NCBI GenBank assembly: GCA_013399875.1
Contig: VXAZ01000446.1
Location: forward strand, 124,001-188,000
Length of the DNA: 64,000 nt
Direction: 5' to 3'
DNA from: Gymnorhina tibicen
Taxonomy: Eukaryota; Chordata; Aves; Passeriformes; Artamidae
A model generated the notes under the pieces. It was given only the letters and a program-made list of their open reading frames with translations, ran no database searches and was not told the origin of the DNA. This document shows positions 1-20,036 of the stretch, piece after piece; positions within the stretch are counted from its first letter, which is position 1, and every line of letters begins with the position of its first letter. A program made the position numbers and the translations under genes.

Positions 1-6518
<6,518 letters not shown>

Positions 6519-9500
6519 TCAGGGCAAACATATTGACACATGGTAGGACTTTGCTTGTTTTTAATCACTATACCAATTCTATTTTTGTTTACAAAACACC
6601 ATGCACACGTGAGGAGTCGTGTGGACAAGGAAACACAACATGCACTTTGATGGCAAATGCAAATCTGCAATGGCAAAATGAGGACACAGGTATCTGCAGT
6701 TTCCGGCAAGAGCTCTGCCTATGCTGACTTTGGCTCCATCCACATCAACTCATGGGCTCGTGCATTTAGGAGAGAAGAAGCCAATGAAAAATTCCCAAAC
6801 TAAGAACACAGTGCGCCTTCTTGAGTATGGAGGAAGTGAGAGCGAACTTCACAGGCAAGATTTGGAGATCACCTGCATAGGCAATGGAGAAATCAGGTTC
6901 CCTCCGAAGAAAAACTCAAAGCAGTACCTTAAATTAGGCATTTTCACAGCATACCAACAACTTACCAATATGAACACACTCAGAGCGTTTAATATCCTTC
7001 CAACAATGGCTGGACAGTTGCTGAAAAGATGGGTAAAAAGACAGCATGACAACTGCAGAGTATAGATGGTGCTGAAACCACTGCCTGGCAAGGCCAGGAA
7101 ACAGATTAACTGTTGCCAAGATCATGGAAATGTCACTGCTATGCTCTAAAAGCCTCCCTCAGTTACATCTGAATGATGATGAAAGGTATATTATGGCCTA
7201 TTAATAAAAATGTACCACACAGCTACTGAAAATTTCAAAGAGTTTCCCTCAGAAATACTAAATTGTTTTATCCAACCCTTTATTCTTCTTTTTACAACCT
7301 TTCATGAAGCAGTGCCATCTCACCCAGTTTGGTGCATGAAGGTGTGTCTACATTACCTCTGAGAAAGCCTCATACTCCCACATCCAGTATTTAAAGAACC
7401 ACTACCAGGGTAAACACATTAACACAAAGGCCTATCGCAGTTCACAGACTTTATGATGGAAACTCTAAGCTTGCAAATAAAGGAAGGGGAATGTTGTCTG
7501 GCTGAGAAATGGGTTATGGTGTTTGGGGAACATGAGTCCAGTACCACCTACTTCTCCTCCAGGGAGTCTGGCCTTAGAACACGTTGCCCTTCTAACCCCA
7601 GTGGTTACTCTGTGATTTTGAGTGTAGAGCTTAAAGAACATGGCATATCCACCCCAAACAATGCTCCTCTTTGTTTACATGTCTTTCTACATTGCTGATG
7701 CAAGAAACTCTTTCATAGGCATTATGAAAAACATGGGCCACCAAAAGCCTTCTGTGGAGTTTGTACTGGCTAATGCTCTTGAGCAGAGGAATTTTTTAAA
7801 TTCATTTTTATGCTGTATGAACAGTCATATAATTTTTAACAAACACCACCAAACCACAGGCTGACTTAACAGGCAGGAGAACTCTCAGCTTTAAAGTGCA
7901 TATTAATAACTAGCATAACATTTGTCAAAGTAAGTAATTAGAGTTTTATAGTACTGTGTACTCTAAAAGTAGTCCAAATAATATTTACATGATAGACCAT
8001 AATAAAGAAACTGTTCTAAAGGGGACACAAGTAATGAAGAAAATAAAATGAAGTTTGCAGCCCTTCTATTGTTAAAGAGCACAAGGGGGATTCAAAATGG
8101 ATCTTTATGATTCATCATGTGAACTCTCACTGACTTTAAAAGAATGTCCTAATTTTTAGTAGGGAATTGAAAAAAAGGAAATAATTTTCAATGACTTCAC
8201 CAAACAAGCATTTTACTTGTTAATGTGAAATATGCTATATTATACCTGAGTTTTCAGAAGGTACCACCTAAACATACTATCAAGCAAGCTTAAAAAGGAA
8301 GCGTGAAAGGGCTAGTACAATGTGCAATAAAAGAACATATTTAAATGCTAAACAAATCAGTGAAATACAGAAAAAGCTGTATTTTCCACTCAAATAGTGA
8401 TCAGTTACCTTGACTCCCAAATCCACTACCCTTGCATCAAATCCTGTCCGTACCAAACATCCCAGCCTTGGATGCAGTCACATACCCAGCAGCTTCTCCT
8501 CTCTCTGCTGCTGAGCTAAGCCCCAAAGTCAACAACCCTGTGGTTTATTTGCTCCAGGACCAGATGCCAAGTCTCTGCAGCGACAGCTCCCTGTTATCAC
8601 TTCACCACTGCTTTCAACCACACGTGGATTACTTCCTAAGCCCAGTTTTCAGGGTGCCACCCCATCATGGGGATTATTTTCACTTGTGTTTGTTGGGTTG
8701 ACTTTGCTTTTTCTCTCTGTTCTGCTAATATCAGTTCTCCTGCCTCAGTTCTCTGCTTATTTTCATGCTTGCAGAGCCTTACCTTTAATACTCTGATGAA
8801 TTCCATTAAGCTGTTTATCTTTCTGCTGGGCCATTGCTGGGGTTGTTCAACACAGATCCCTGCAAGGTGGCACTGACCAAAGCTGCTGCTGAAGTCACAA
8901 AACCTTCTCCCATTTTGTTTTTTTTAATGCAAACCTTTTTTGCATATGCACCCAACAAACTGTTTGGCTTCACAGGCAGCTGGGCGCACAAATCTCATTT
9001 TCCCTAGCGGCATTAAGGGCTCAATACACTTACTTTTGTTACATTACTGTCCCACAGCCACCTCCACGACTGCAATTCCTGACATTTGCCCCCCTTAGAC
9101 TACTGCCCACTTAAAACTAATTCTGTGAGCAATTCTGATGAAAAGACAAAAAATGCACTATCAAAAGCCCCCGTCATGTTAAAGTAATTTTTAAGAGCAT
9201 GGAGGACTGAAAAGGCTCAGAAAAGCTAAAGTCAAGCAAGGAGAGGTAGTTCCCTGTCAGTCCTGCCTGTCCAGCATAATTAATGGACAACCAAAAGTCA
9301 ATCCTAGCTCACATTTCTTACTGCTCCACCACTAACCCACCAACAGGAAACTCCTGATACAGCCACTGCTTTCCTTTACACACTGGAAATCTACTCAAGA
9401 GGATGGAAAAAATCTCTGCTAGGTGTTTCTGGGTATTCATGCTTTTCGAAACAGGCTTAGCAGTCCAAGAAACATGGCCCTGAATCATAATTCAACCTCA

Positions 9501-12500
9501 TATAATTAATTTGCTATCCCCCATCCCTCCCTCAGCTGAGGACAGAATATCCAATTAATAAGTGGAAAAGGTGTCAGCTGGGGAGGTGGTGGGAGGAAAA
9601 AAAAAAAGACAACATGAAAATCCTGCCTCTCAAACTAGAAACTGTGTATCTGTGGCTAAAAGTTGAAAGACAGATTCCAGTACTCCCTTAGGAAAAATGA
9701 ATAATATATATGTATTTCTTTTTAAATGTGTACTGTGTTTTCATATTTAGAAACACATAACACCCACTCCCACACACCAAAACTGACACTGAGTTCAAAG
9801 TTAGTATTCCAAGATGGATAAGGATGCTCAGCAGCAGGGCTCATACCGTTCCATCCACTCCAAAACATCAGGACATCTGCAATTCCCACAGTGCCCTGAG
9901 ACCAGGTATTAAAGCCTAATTACTGATTTAGATGAGTACACGGTTGGTCTCACACTCTTGACTGAAGAGTGCAGCAGAAAGGAAAGAGGAAATCGAGTTG
10001 TGGCCTATGGAGTAAAGCTGACGAACACCACCTGTTTCTCCATCCTTGGCACTGACCCACCTGGTATGAGATGTAAAGAAACTGAGCTTTGAAGCCAAGT
10101 GGTTAGAAAGCTGCAAGTTCCTGTATCAACCTTCTCCTCCTTGGACTTTTTATCCATATATCCAAACAGGATTCATTACAACCTTGAGTGTTTGCTAAGC
10201 AGTTCCTTCTTGTAAATCCTTGTTATTGAGGTATTATTTTTTCCTGATGGACGCTTCCCACATTCTGCATTCCTCACCCCTTCTATCAGTGGGGGTTCAG
10301 CCAACTTTGAAGCTGCCCTTTCAGAGATCTGATGAATTCTGCTAATCCTGGAATGACAATCTTAGTACTTAAAACATACAAGATAAACAATCAGGCTGGG
10401 AAGCAAATTTGTGTATGTTTTAACAGCCTCTCTCTAGTGTGCAAAGTTCGACAGCCACAACTTCCAGAGTGCCTGGTGTTCACGAAAAGCTGCTCCCCCG
10501 GTGGTGGCAAGGATTCATCTGATGTTATCAAGACTGCTTTGCTTGATATTCCTTTTCAGGAACAAGGCACCGTTCTCCCTCTCTCCTCCTAATCTGAGGG
10601 TGTTTGAATACTGATAAATGGCCCTATTTATGTGCAGAATAGGAGTTTTTATCATTGAGTAAACACAAATTTTAACTCACAGCTGATCTCACACAATTAC
10701 TACCAATTCCATATTTAATCCAGAGATGGGCAAACTGTCAACTACCCACAACTTTTCAATTTGAAAAATGACCTCAGGGTTGCAGTCTGTGTCTGGGTCC
10801 ACTCAGCAGTTAAACATCACTGAAGAGCAGACACAGCTTTCACTTTGGCCAAGGCTCATGTGGACAAACAGGTACTTGTTGACAAAACTGCTTTTTCCTT
10901 ACCCACACTGGTTCTTTTATCAATGCCTGTAAAGGTATGTTCTATGCTACACCTCTTTTTTAAGAATGTAGAAGCCCCCATTTCACTCAGCAAAGTAAAT
11001 GAGGATAAAGAAAAAGATTAAGCATAGCTTTGAAAATTATTACAGCCTAACATTCTACACATTAATATGTATTGATTTTTATTACCATATACAGTGCATG
11101 ATGGATTTCTTTAAAACTGGTTTTAAATTTGAACGGCATAATTTAGAACTATCACTCTGTTATGTTTTCACTATAAATTACTAAGAACTCTCAATTTTAA
11201 CTCCCTGTTAATACATCTGACTAAGAATAACCACTGAAATCTCTGGGATTACAGCACCAATATCAAGTCTTTTTATGGGCTTCTCCTCTAAAATGGAAAA
11301 GTCCCAATAAAATCTCTTGCACCCCTGCTGTTTTTAGATTGAGATTTTTCTTTTCTGCCTCAACTTAAAGAAGGAATGCTATTGTTAAGAGCTTGCACAG
11401 TGACTCTGCTTTGAGTCTTGTGCTTTAAATAAACAGATTAGCATTCTTTTTAAAATATGCCAAGTCAGGCCCCATATAATATAGATTGATTTATCTGTGA
11501 CATAAAGCCAGTTAAACCCACTAGACTGGACTCACAGGTGAAGCTAGTTCAGTAAGTAAAAGAGCAATCTCCTTTATAAACTTGTCATATTTCCCATTTT
11601 CTCTGGAAACAGTAATATTTTGCTTTAAATAAAGGAAACTAGAGCTGTAATGGACATGGATGCTGATGGACTGCTCTGAAACCAACACTATCAGCATTAG
11701 CTCAATGAGTTTCTCTCTGCATAAAGAATTCCTATTAGAAGCAATCAACTCAGCCTGCTTCTCTGCAACCAATGGCAGTCAGCTGGCTCATCATGCCTGT
11801 GCACACGAAATTATTCATCAAGAAAACACACTTTTCTCCAGTAGAAACAGGCCTGCTTTGGTGGCACAGTTTGCTGTTCATTCACTGTCAGATCCAGGAG
11901 CATCATGGAGCAGCACAATGGCAGCACAATGGGTCTGTTATACAGCTTGAGAAACACATGGAAGAGCCCACATTAAATCTGTAGGTACCAAAACATCCAG
12001 TGGGAGCTGGGTCACATAGAGAATATACATTGTAGCTCAAAACTGGAACATTTTGCTCTGCAACAGGTTTTTATAAATAGAAAGAATGGAAAACATGAAG
12101 GAATGTTCAGGAGTATTTTAAATAACTCTCAGGATAAAAACTGTTTGAATATTCTGCTCTTCCTTCTGTTATTTTTTTTAAACACTTTCTGAATTCTATT
12201 GGTGGAAAGTGCTTGTAATTCACTTAAGTCCCAGTTAAGTGTTTGCTGAAATTGAGCTATTCAACATAAGAAATAATGAAACTCACACACAACTGTGCCT
12301 GTTGACTGCCCAGGTGGATTGTCTACCTCTAAGGAGCTGCAAGAAGGTTTCTCTACCTCATGTCCTTCATTTTTACTTTATTTCCCAAATCATCATCTTT
12401 CTTCAGAAAATGCATTGATCTCTCTATACCTGCTTGCTTTTTTGGAATGCCAGTCTTTCCTGAAAATAATCATTCAGAAGATTTAAGGAACACAGAGCAG

Positions 12501-12845
12501 ATACTTTGTTTAAGTAGTTGAGAACACTGGACTCCTTCCTGTTCCAGCTTTGAGTCATTTGGGACAGCAAGTATTTGCTTTCTCAAGCTCCAGGAGTATT
12601 GCACAGTAGAGAGCCCTCAAGGACTGTATTTGGGGACCAAGTCTGACTATCTGAACCAGATTCCCTCCTCTGAAGTCTTTATGACTTTATGTTTCTCCTT
12701 TATGAAAACAAATTCTGTACATTGAAGAGAGCCCCAGCCTCTGCCCAAGCACCTCTCCAAGGGGAACAAGCTCCTGCACATAAGGGAACAGTCAGACTAA
12801 GATTCAGCACTGGATACTGGCAGAAGAGAAAAACCAAACATCAGA

Positions 12846-13092
12846 ACTGACAGAGGGGAAATTTAGATTACATATATGGAAGAAATTGTTCCCTGTGAGG
12901 ATGGAGAGGCCCTGGCACAGGCTGCCCAGAGAAGCTGTGGCTGCCCCATCTCTGGAAGTGTCCAAGACCAGATTGGACAGGGCTTGGAGCTACCTGGTCT
13001 AGTGGAAGGTGTCCCTGCCCATGGAAGGGGGTGGAACAAGGTGATCTTTAAGGTCCCTTCCAACCCAAACCATTCTTTGATTCTACAATAAC
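12846..13092 (+). mobile_element. CR1 LINE 3' end
   Basis: This has the classic avian CR1 3' sequence: ggaagaaattgttccctgtg, gcccagagaagctgtggctg, ttggagctacctggtctagt and ggtcccttccaacccaaacc, ending in attctttgattcta. It is 5'-truncated, as most CR1 copies are, and keeps no useful reverse-transcriptase frame. It is inserted opposite to the direction of ERBB4 transcription. Confidence 0.9.
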
Positions 13093-16000
13093 AAAATGGG
13101 ACATGATAAACAGATGAGAAAAGAACTATCACACTGTGTTCCCAATCTTCAAGTTTCTTGTCATATCCAATCATTTGTTCTATAGTAAGAGCTTACACGG
13201 GTTTCAGTTGAGGTTTTTTAACAAGTGGTGGCACTAAAGCATCTTTTGGACCTATGTTTGAGATGAGAGTGCATGGAGGATTTGTAGCAGGACGTGTTTG
13301 GAAATATGCATCCATATATCATTCATGTATTACATACATTCATGCACACCTACCGTTAAAAATCTTTCCTTCAAAGCCTAAATCAAAATAGTCACACTTC
13401 ACTCTGCACTGGCATAAATGTTTATATAAATATAGCATTTGAGACATTTATTAGAACACTAGTAATGGCCACAATGCTGTTAACTTCAACACAGATTTTA
13501 GCTACTCATCACCTGAGTTCTAAATATACAGCATTTGTCTTTCGGGAGAATAGAAGGGAATAAATGCAGCCAATGCTCATAAATATAGAGGAAAATCAAA
13601 GGCAGATGAAGAGCAGGGTATCAGGAATTTCTTTGAGTATGCCTGATACTGCTTTTGGATTTATCACTATTATTTTACTGGACTAGCATACTGTCTAAAC
13701 ATCCTACATAAATTATATCAATCATTAGAAAATCCCATTTCCTTATTGGGGAATAAGCTCACATAAAAATGATATCCTCTTCCTGACACAGGTTTATACA
13801 GGATCACTCCTTATATGATACTATGCCCAAAAGTTCTTCTACGTTAGTAATTTGTCAGTCATCTCCCAGTCATTTTAATGCTACCAAATGAAGCAGAGAG
13901 AAACTCTGAAGTATCTTGCAACTCCTCTAAATTCTAGTCACCATCCCACTGCCAGTATTCCCCCAAAGGCCATTCTGAGAAGAAAAGTTCAGCACAGAAG
14001 CTCCAAACTCACCTACTGTCACTGCTCTCTTCTGTATCCACAGCCAGCCAAAAGAATCTCTTCCACTCCAGTGGCTGTAAAGGAGCCAAGGGAAACCAGC
14101 CTTTGTGAGCATCATCCTGCTCTCAGCTCTGTTGACAATGGGGTTGTATTTGTGTACACAGCAACCTCCCACCATCTTCACAGTCACAGATGTGACTTAA
14201 TTAGAAAAGCAGCTCGTGGCCACGGTGAGGGTACTGTTCAGAGCAACCCAGACTCTCCAACTGCTCTTTTATTAGGATTATTTTGTCGTACAGTATAGCC
14301 CACATTGAGGAAAATGATAATTTAGTAAAATAGCTCTTCCTTCTCCCAAATTTCTGTATGATAGAACATTCCAGGACCTACTGCCTTATCTATGCAGCTT
14401 ATAAATGTCAAAGAAACTCATCTTCTAACAGCTGCTGAAATCCCAGAACAGAACAGGCCAAGCATCTGGGGAAACAGTGATCCAGCTTAAAAATCTCTTT
14501 TTCCTCTTTCAGTCACAACCCCCTTCCTTTCCCCACTCCATCAAATCCCAAAACCTAAGTACCAGTACTCTGGCAGGTAGTGGATCCTGCTGACGTTTTG
14601 TGCCTTTTAGGTCTCACAGTGTCTGAAGCTCATTAGGGGTCAGGAAAATAAAAAACCAAGGAGAGACAAGGCTTCAATACCTTTTTTTTCCCCCTGCCTC
14701 TGTCATGATGGAGAGAGGGATTGCTTCTCACTCCGCTTCAAATATATATGTATTTGAAGTATTTAAGTCAGCAGCAGCACAAAAAGGCTGATGGAACCTT
14801 GAGAGAGTATATACAAACATACTGATACAGCTATAGGTTTTGGCTTGCTTTCTTAGCGGTACCCTTCTTCTCACTGCAAGCTTCCTGGAAACTGCTCTCC
14901 TATTTTAAAAATCCATTGATTAAAAGTTGACTCAAATGTCCTGAAGTTTGGAATTTGCAGCCCTGATCCACTGGGTGATCCAGGAACTGAAAGTAGAGAG
15001 AATTCACCCAGAGCTGAAGCGAGAAAGCACTGAACTTAATAACTGCATCTAAGTTATTCACATGCAGAGGACATCACTGCCATGAGGGAGGGAAAAACAT
15101 ATCTATGGGAGATGGGACAGTTTTAAAGCAAGGATATTATCTCTTCCATCTATTCTTTGTCTATTATCCCTACTGTGATTGAGACTACGCATATTAACAA
15201 CTAGTGGTCCATTTTAATGCAGGAATACTTTTTACCGTTTCTTTTTTTCCCTTCATCTATCCATTAGGGGCAGGGAAAAATGTAATTTACTTCTGAAATT
15301 TGCACATTTTTTTAAGGAAGGCTATTCACTCAAGCAAAGCAATGCCCATGGATATAGACACTACTGGCATGAACTGAAAATATCCCCATGGCTGATTCAA
15401 GCCTGCTGGGAAATTAGAGGAGATGGGTTTGGCCACTGCCATGCTGCTGAACTGCCCTTCTGAAATTAGACCTCTTCCCTCCAGTCTATCTCATCACTGC
15501 AGTTTCTTTGCTTCAGACCAACCAACCTACAGGATCTACATATCCTGGTCCATGTTCCCAGCATTATTCTCTGATTAATTTGCAGATGAACATATTGTAT
15601 TACCAAAAGCAGGAATTGCAGTGTCTTGTCTCCTCTTCAGCATGACCTACACTGACATCAGGCCTACAGATTCTAATCTTGCAGGATTAATTTGAGCAAA
15701 AGAAATAGCAACAAATAAAATTACATCCTCTATCCTTTTGCTTCCTTCTACTTTTCCCCTCTCACCACTTCTTTTCATTCTTATGGTGCTTTACAGCTCC
15801 TGTGCCTTCTAAGACATAGCTGTACTACCTAATTTCAGTGACATATCTAAACACCATTGGACTTACAAGTAGAGAACTATGAGTTAAAATAGAACAGTGA
15901 GTACAATAAGAACATGTAACAAAAATCCAAGTGAGCATTTTAAGAGGTGTCCAATACTGGTGTATTGCTTTGAAATCCTGTGTTTCCAAAGAACACACTA

Positions 16001-19000
16001 TGTCACAGGCAGAGTTTTGGGAGTCCAAGACAAATTGTTTGAGGAAAAAGTTCACACTTTTCATTAAAAAGGCTGATTGCATTTCAGAGAGTTTTCCTTT
16101 AGGCATTACTAGAAAAACTTTGTATCATTGACAAATCAGGGATTACATCATGACTGGACCATGTTTAACCAAAGCTTGGCCCTTGTCCTGATGATGAGGT
16201 TGTATTTGTTCTCAGATTTCAGCGTAAATGCCACAACTCTTTAGTATGAGAGACTACCAGCTCTGCTGAGAAATGTACCACAACAGGCAAATAAAGTTAC
16301 CTCTTCACAACCCTCTCCCAAAGAAAAGTTCAGTCAGAACTAGCCAGCACCTGCTCTTCACATTATCCCATAATCTTTCCTTGCCTGTTTTATCATTTGC
16401 TCAATCTCAGACAACTACAGAAATGATTTTCGACATTATCTTCTATTGATGAAACAGCCAATATGTCTGCAAAAGATCTTGTTCACCAGCAAGTGAAGAT
16501 GGTGTCATTAAAAATTTACATCAGATTGAAAAAAAAGCATGAAGCTTTTTGACAAAAGTACAGATAAGATCTGAATGAGTTTCTCAACTCTCGTAGCAAA
16601 GGACAGTCTGAAAATTCAGGATTTTACCTGACCTAATTGCTAATGAGCAAGCATATGTGAACAGAACAGAAATCTTGTATAAAGTCATGTGGAACTCTCA
16701 CTCTGTGCCTCACCTGCAGCTGACAGGAGCCAAAGCCCAGGATTCAGCAGCTGGATTTGCTTGTCTGTGTCCAACTCAGTACTCAGAATCAAAGTTCAAA
16801 GGACATTCTAGCTTAGACCATGAGCCAAGAGCTGATCACAGCTGGAAACTATTGCCACAGACATTGAAGTGTCCCGTCACATGGCAGGAGGAGCCACACC
16901 ACCCTCTGCCTCCAGGCTCGGCACAAACTCGTCTTGCTTGCAAGAAAAATTCCCAGTCTTGATTTCACAAGTCTGGTGCTGGAGAAGAGAACATTACCAC
17001 AGAAAATCATTCCAGGGATTAATGACCTTCATTAGAAATGAACTGGCATTTTGCTGCTTTGACTGTCCCTCAGATTTCACTCATTTCATACCTCAAAGAC
17101 ACCCAACTCTCCTTTTCAGTCTGCTAGACTTAGTGCCATCCTTAACCAAACTTTGTCTCCTTACCTGTGTACTTCTAGAGGAGAATCTGGCTCTACACCT
17201 TCACTTTCAGCCAAAATAAGCTTTAGCTGTTTGAGTTCCTAAACTTCACTCCAAGACACAAGGTACTATTCCCAATGGCTCTTCTCTAAAGCCTCTCTAA
17301 CACACATTCCTGGGAAAACAGTCAGTCTCTCTGAAGTTACAGGGTCTACATTCTTGTTCAATTCTATCCACTACCACTGTAATGAGGGAGAAAAGAGGCA
17401 AAATACCTCTACTTTACAGAAAGGAGATGCAAAGGAAGCTGAACTAACAAAGAGAGGGCATGGCGTGGGAAATGAGTTTAGTATTAGCCCCCCTTTCCCA
17501 CTAGAAATTGAATTTAGTTATTTGAAACTACTACCCAAAGGTACAGATAATTTATATGACATTTTCCCACCTTGTTACTTTACTTTACAGCATGGAAAAA
17601 AATTATAGTAAGATTAAGTAATTTGGTCTGATGGCTTGATTTCCTAATGCTCTCTTCCTGCATGGTTGCTGGTATTTGTGGTAATGCTTCCACCTTTGGT
17701 AAATGCTGAGGTACAACTTCCCACATATAGCACCAGAGTCAGGAGTTTGTTAATTCCTTGAAGCCTACAGCTTTGTTTGATTAGTCTAACTCGTTTACCA
17801 TTGTGTTTGCTACACACTAGTATAAAGTATCAAATTGAACACTGGTATTTCCATTCCTGCAAAAACAAATGAAAAGGACTGACAGACAACTATACTATCA
17901 TCATGAACAAGTTATCTGATAGTTTTGATCCAATGCTGGAAAAGCTGCTGCAATTTAACTGAGAAGTAGAACATGCATTTTGGTGTGTAAAACAAACAAA
18001 AAAGGTAATGTCAATCTTCTGCATCACATGTTCAACACTCCATCATTCCAGAAAACTGGTTTTAAACAGGCAATGAAAAGCAAACAGGGGGGATGTGCTG
18101 CTCTAAAGATCCCCAGCCAAGAGCATCCCATTTCATGCAGGAATTGCAGCTCCTTCACACCTGAATAAGGTCACAAGGAGTAAACCAGATTGCAGAGAAT
18201 TAAGTCTGGGCTGGACTCTCAACTCAAATACATTTGTCATGTAAATTTTTCTAAGAAGGAGTGACAAATCCTACATTGCACAGGTAGATTGGAAGTAAGA
18301 CCACAAGCTTTAGTTCTGACTTATTATATATTAAATATTAATGAATTATTAAGAAACCATTCACTGAGGTTTAAATAACCCTACATCTTCCATATTTCTA
18401 AAGCTCTACAAATGTATATTTAATAATATATAATTAATTTATAACAACATTAAATCTAAATTAAATCCTTGTTTCCAGCCATGAGAGAAACCCATTGGAG
18501 AGTGGTGAGATATACACTGTTGCTTTATAATAAGGTCACTTCTCCATGGCACAATTTTATTTCTGCATCGTATATTATTTGTGTAGCCAAATCAATACAG
18601 ACACACAACACAAGGGTGATGAGAAACAAAAGCAGTGACCTCTGCAATGGCACTGTGTGTTGTCTTCCATTCTAACAAACCATTTATTCATTTGCATTTC
18701 CTATTACTTTTTTTCTTCCGGCACTGACCTATCACATTTGGCCTTATTACTCATCATTTTTTCTGCTTATAGTTTCAGTAAAGATAATTTAGTCAGTTTT
18801 CCAAACAGAATTTTCCTATCAAAAATGACCACAGCTGCTGAGAAATTTGGTCAATGAGTACCAACAGATCCTGTAAGAGTTTTTTGCTCACATTCTACTC
18901 CTTGTATAAAAAACTTCTAAACATCAGATTTCTGACCTTACTCTATCCTACTCTCTTTCAACAGGATACTTAAACTACTGGAGCCACAGAACAGATTTTA

Positions 19001-19235
19001 AACAGTATTGTGTGAGAACTGCTTCCAGTTCTTACACTCTCCCAACAGTTTATTTCTCTCTATAGTAGCATACCCTACTAAGTCCTTCCATACTATGAGT
19101 CCATACCAGCCAACCCTGCTGAGTAAAGCAGATGAAGCACAAACCCTCACTGATCACAGACAAATCTTTCTGAACATGGTACAGAACAGAAGCTTTAACA
19201 CAATGAGAGATTTACTAACTATGGTCAGACCCCAA

Positions 19236-19482
19236 ACTGAAAGAGGGGAAGTTTAGGTCAAATATGAGGAAGAAATTCTTCCCTGTGAGGATGGTGAGGC
19301 CCTTGCACAGGTTGCCCAGAGAAGCTGTGGCTGCGCCAACCGTGGAAGTGTCCAAGGCCAGGTTGGACGGGGCTTGGAGCAGCCTGGTCTAGTGAAAGGT
19401 GTCCCAGCCTATGGCAACGGGGGTTGGAACTGGATGAGCTTTAAGGTCCCTTCCAACCCAAACCATTCTAGGATTCTATCTG
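19236..19482 (+). mobile_element. CR1 LINE 3' end, same subfamily as the 12.85-kb copy
   Basis: It runs from aaagaggggaagtttaggtc through gaagaaattcttccctgtga, tggacggggcttggagcagc and ggtcccttccaacccaaacc, and ends in attctaggattctat. It is nearly colinear with the copy at 12846-13092, with scattered substitutions, so both derive from one subfamily by independent insertion. Confidence 0.9.
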
Positions 19483-19757
19483 TACAACAGGAAAGAAGGA
19501 ATATCCACCTACACCCTTTTCACAAGACCAGTCTTAAAATGTGGAAGTGGTAAAAAGCGGAGGAGCTCACAAGATCACTGCAGTGACTTTCATTCATGTC
19601 ACAGGGGTATTCCAAATGTACTCCTCCTAAAGCTCCAGGCAGGGAAAGGCCATGGAAAGAACTAAAGCGCCCTCAGCAAAGGTCTGGCTTCAGAACCAGT
19701 TCATTAGAGGCAAGTTCTCACACAGAACTGCGATTTCTCTATCAATCTCTTTCATGA

Positions 19758-20036
19758 ACCTGAAAGGAGGTTGTAGCCAGGTGGGGGTTGGTCTCTTCTC
19801 CCAGGCAACCAGCAACAGCACAAGAGAACACAGGGGAGGTTTAGGAAGTTCTTTACAGAAAGGGTGAATGGGCTGCCCAGGGAGGTGGAGGAGTCACCAC
19901 CCCCAGAAGAGTGTAAGAAAAGACTGGATGTGGCACTCAGTGCCTTGGTCTGGTTGACAAGGTGGTGTTAGGTCATAGGTTGGACTTGATGATCTCAAAG
20001 GTCTTTTCCAAACTAGTTGATTCTGTGATCCTGTGA
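19758..20036 (+). mobile_element. CR1 LINE 3' end of a different subfamily
   Basis: This copy reads gttgtagccaggtgggggtt, ctcccaggcaaccagcaaca, ggctgcccagggaggtggag and gttggacttgatgatctcaa, and ends ttgattctgtgatcctgtg. These are marks of another CR1 subfamily than the copy 275 bp upstream. Compared with the usual element, some sequence between agaacacag and gaggtttagg, and again before ggctgcccag, seems deleted. Confidence 0.88.
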
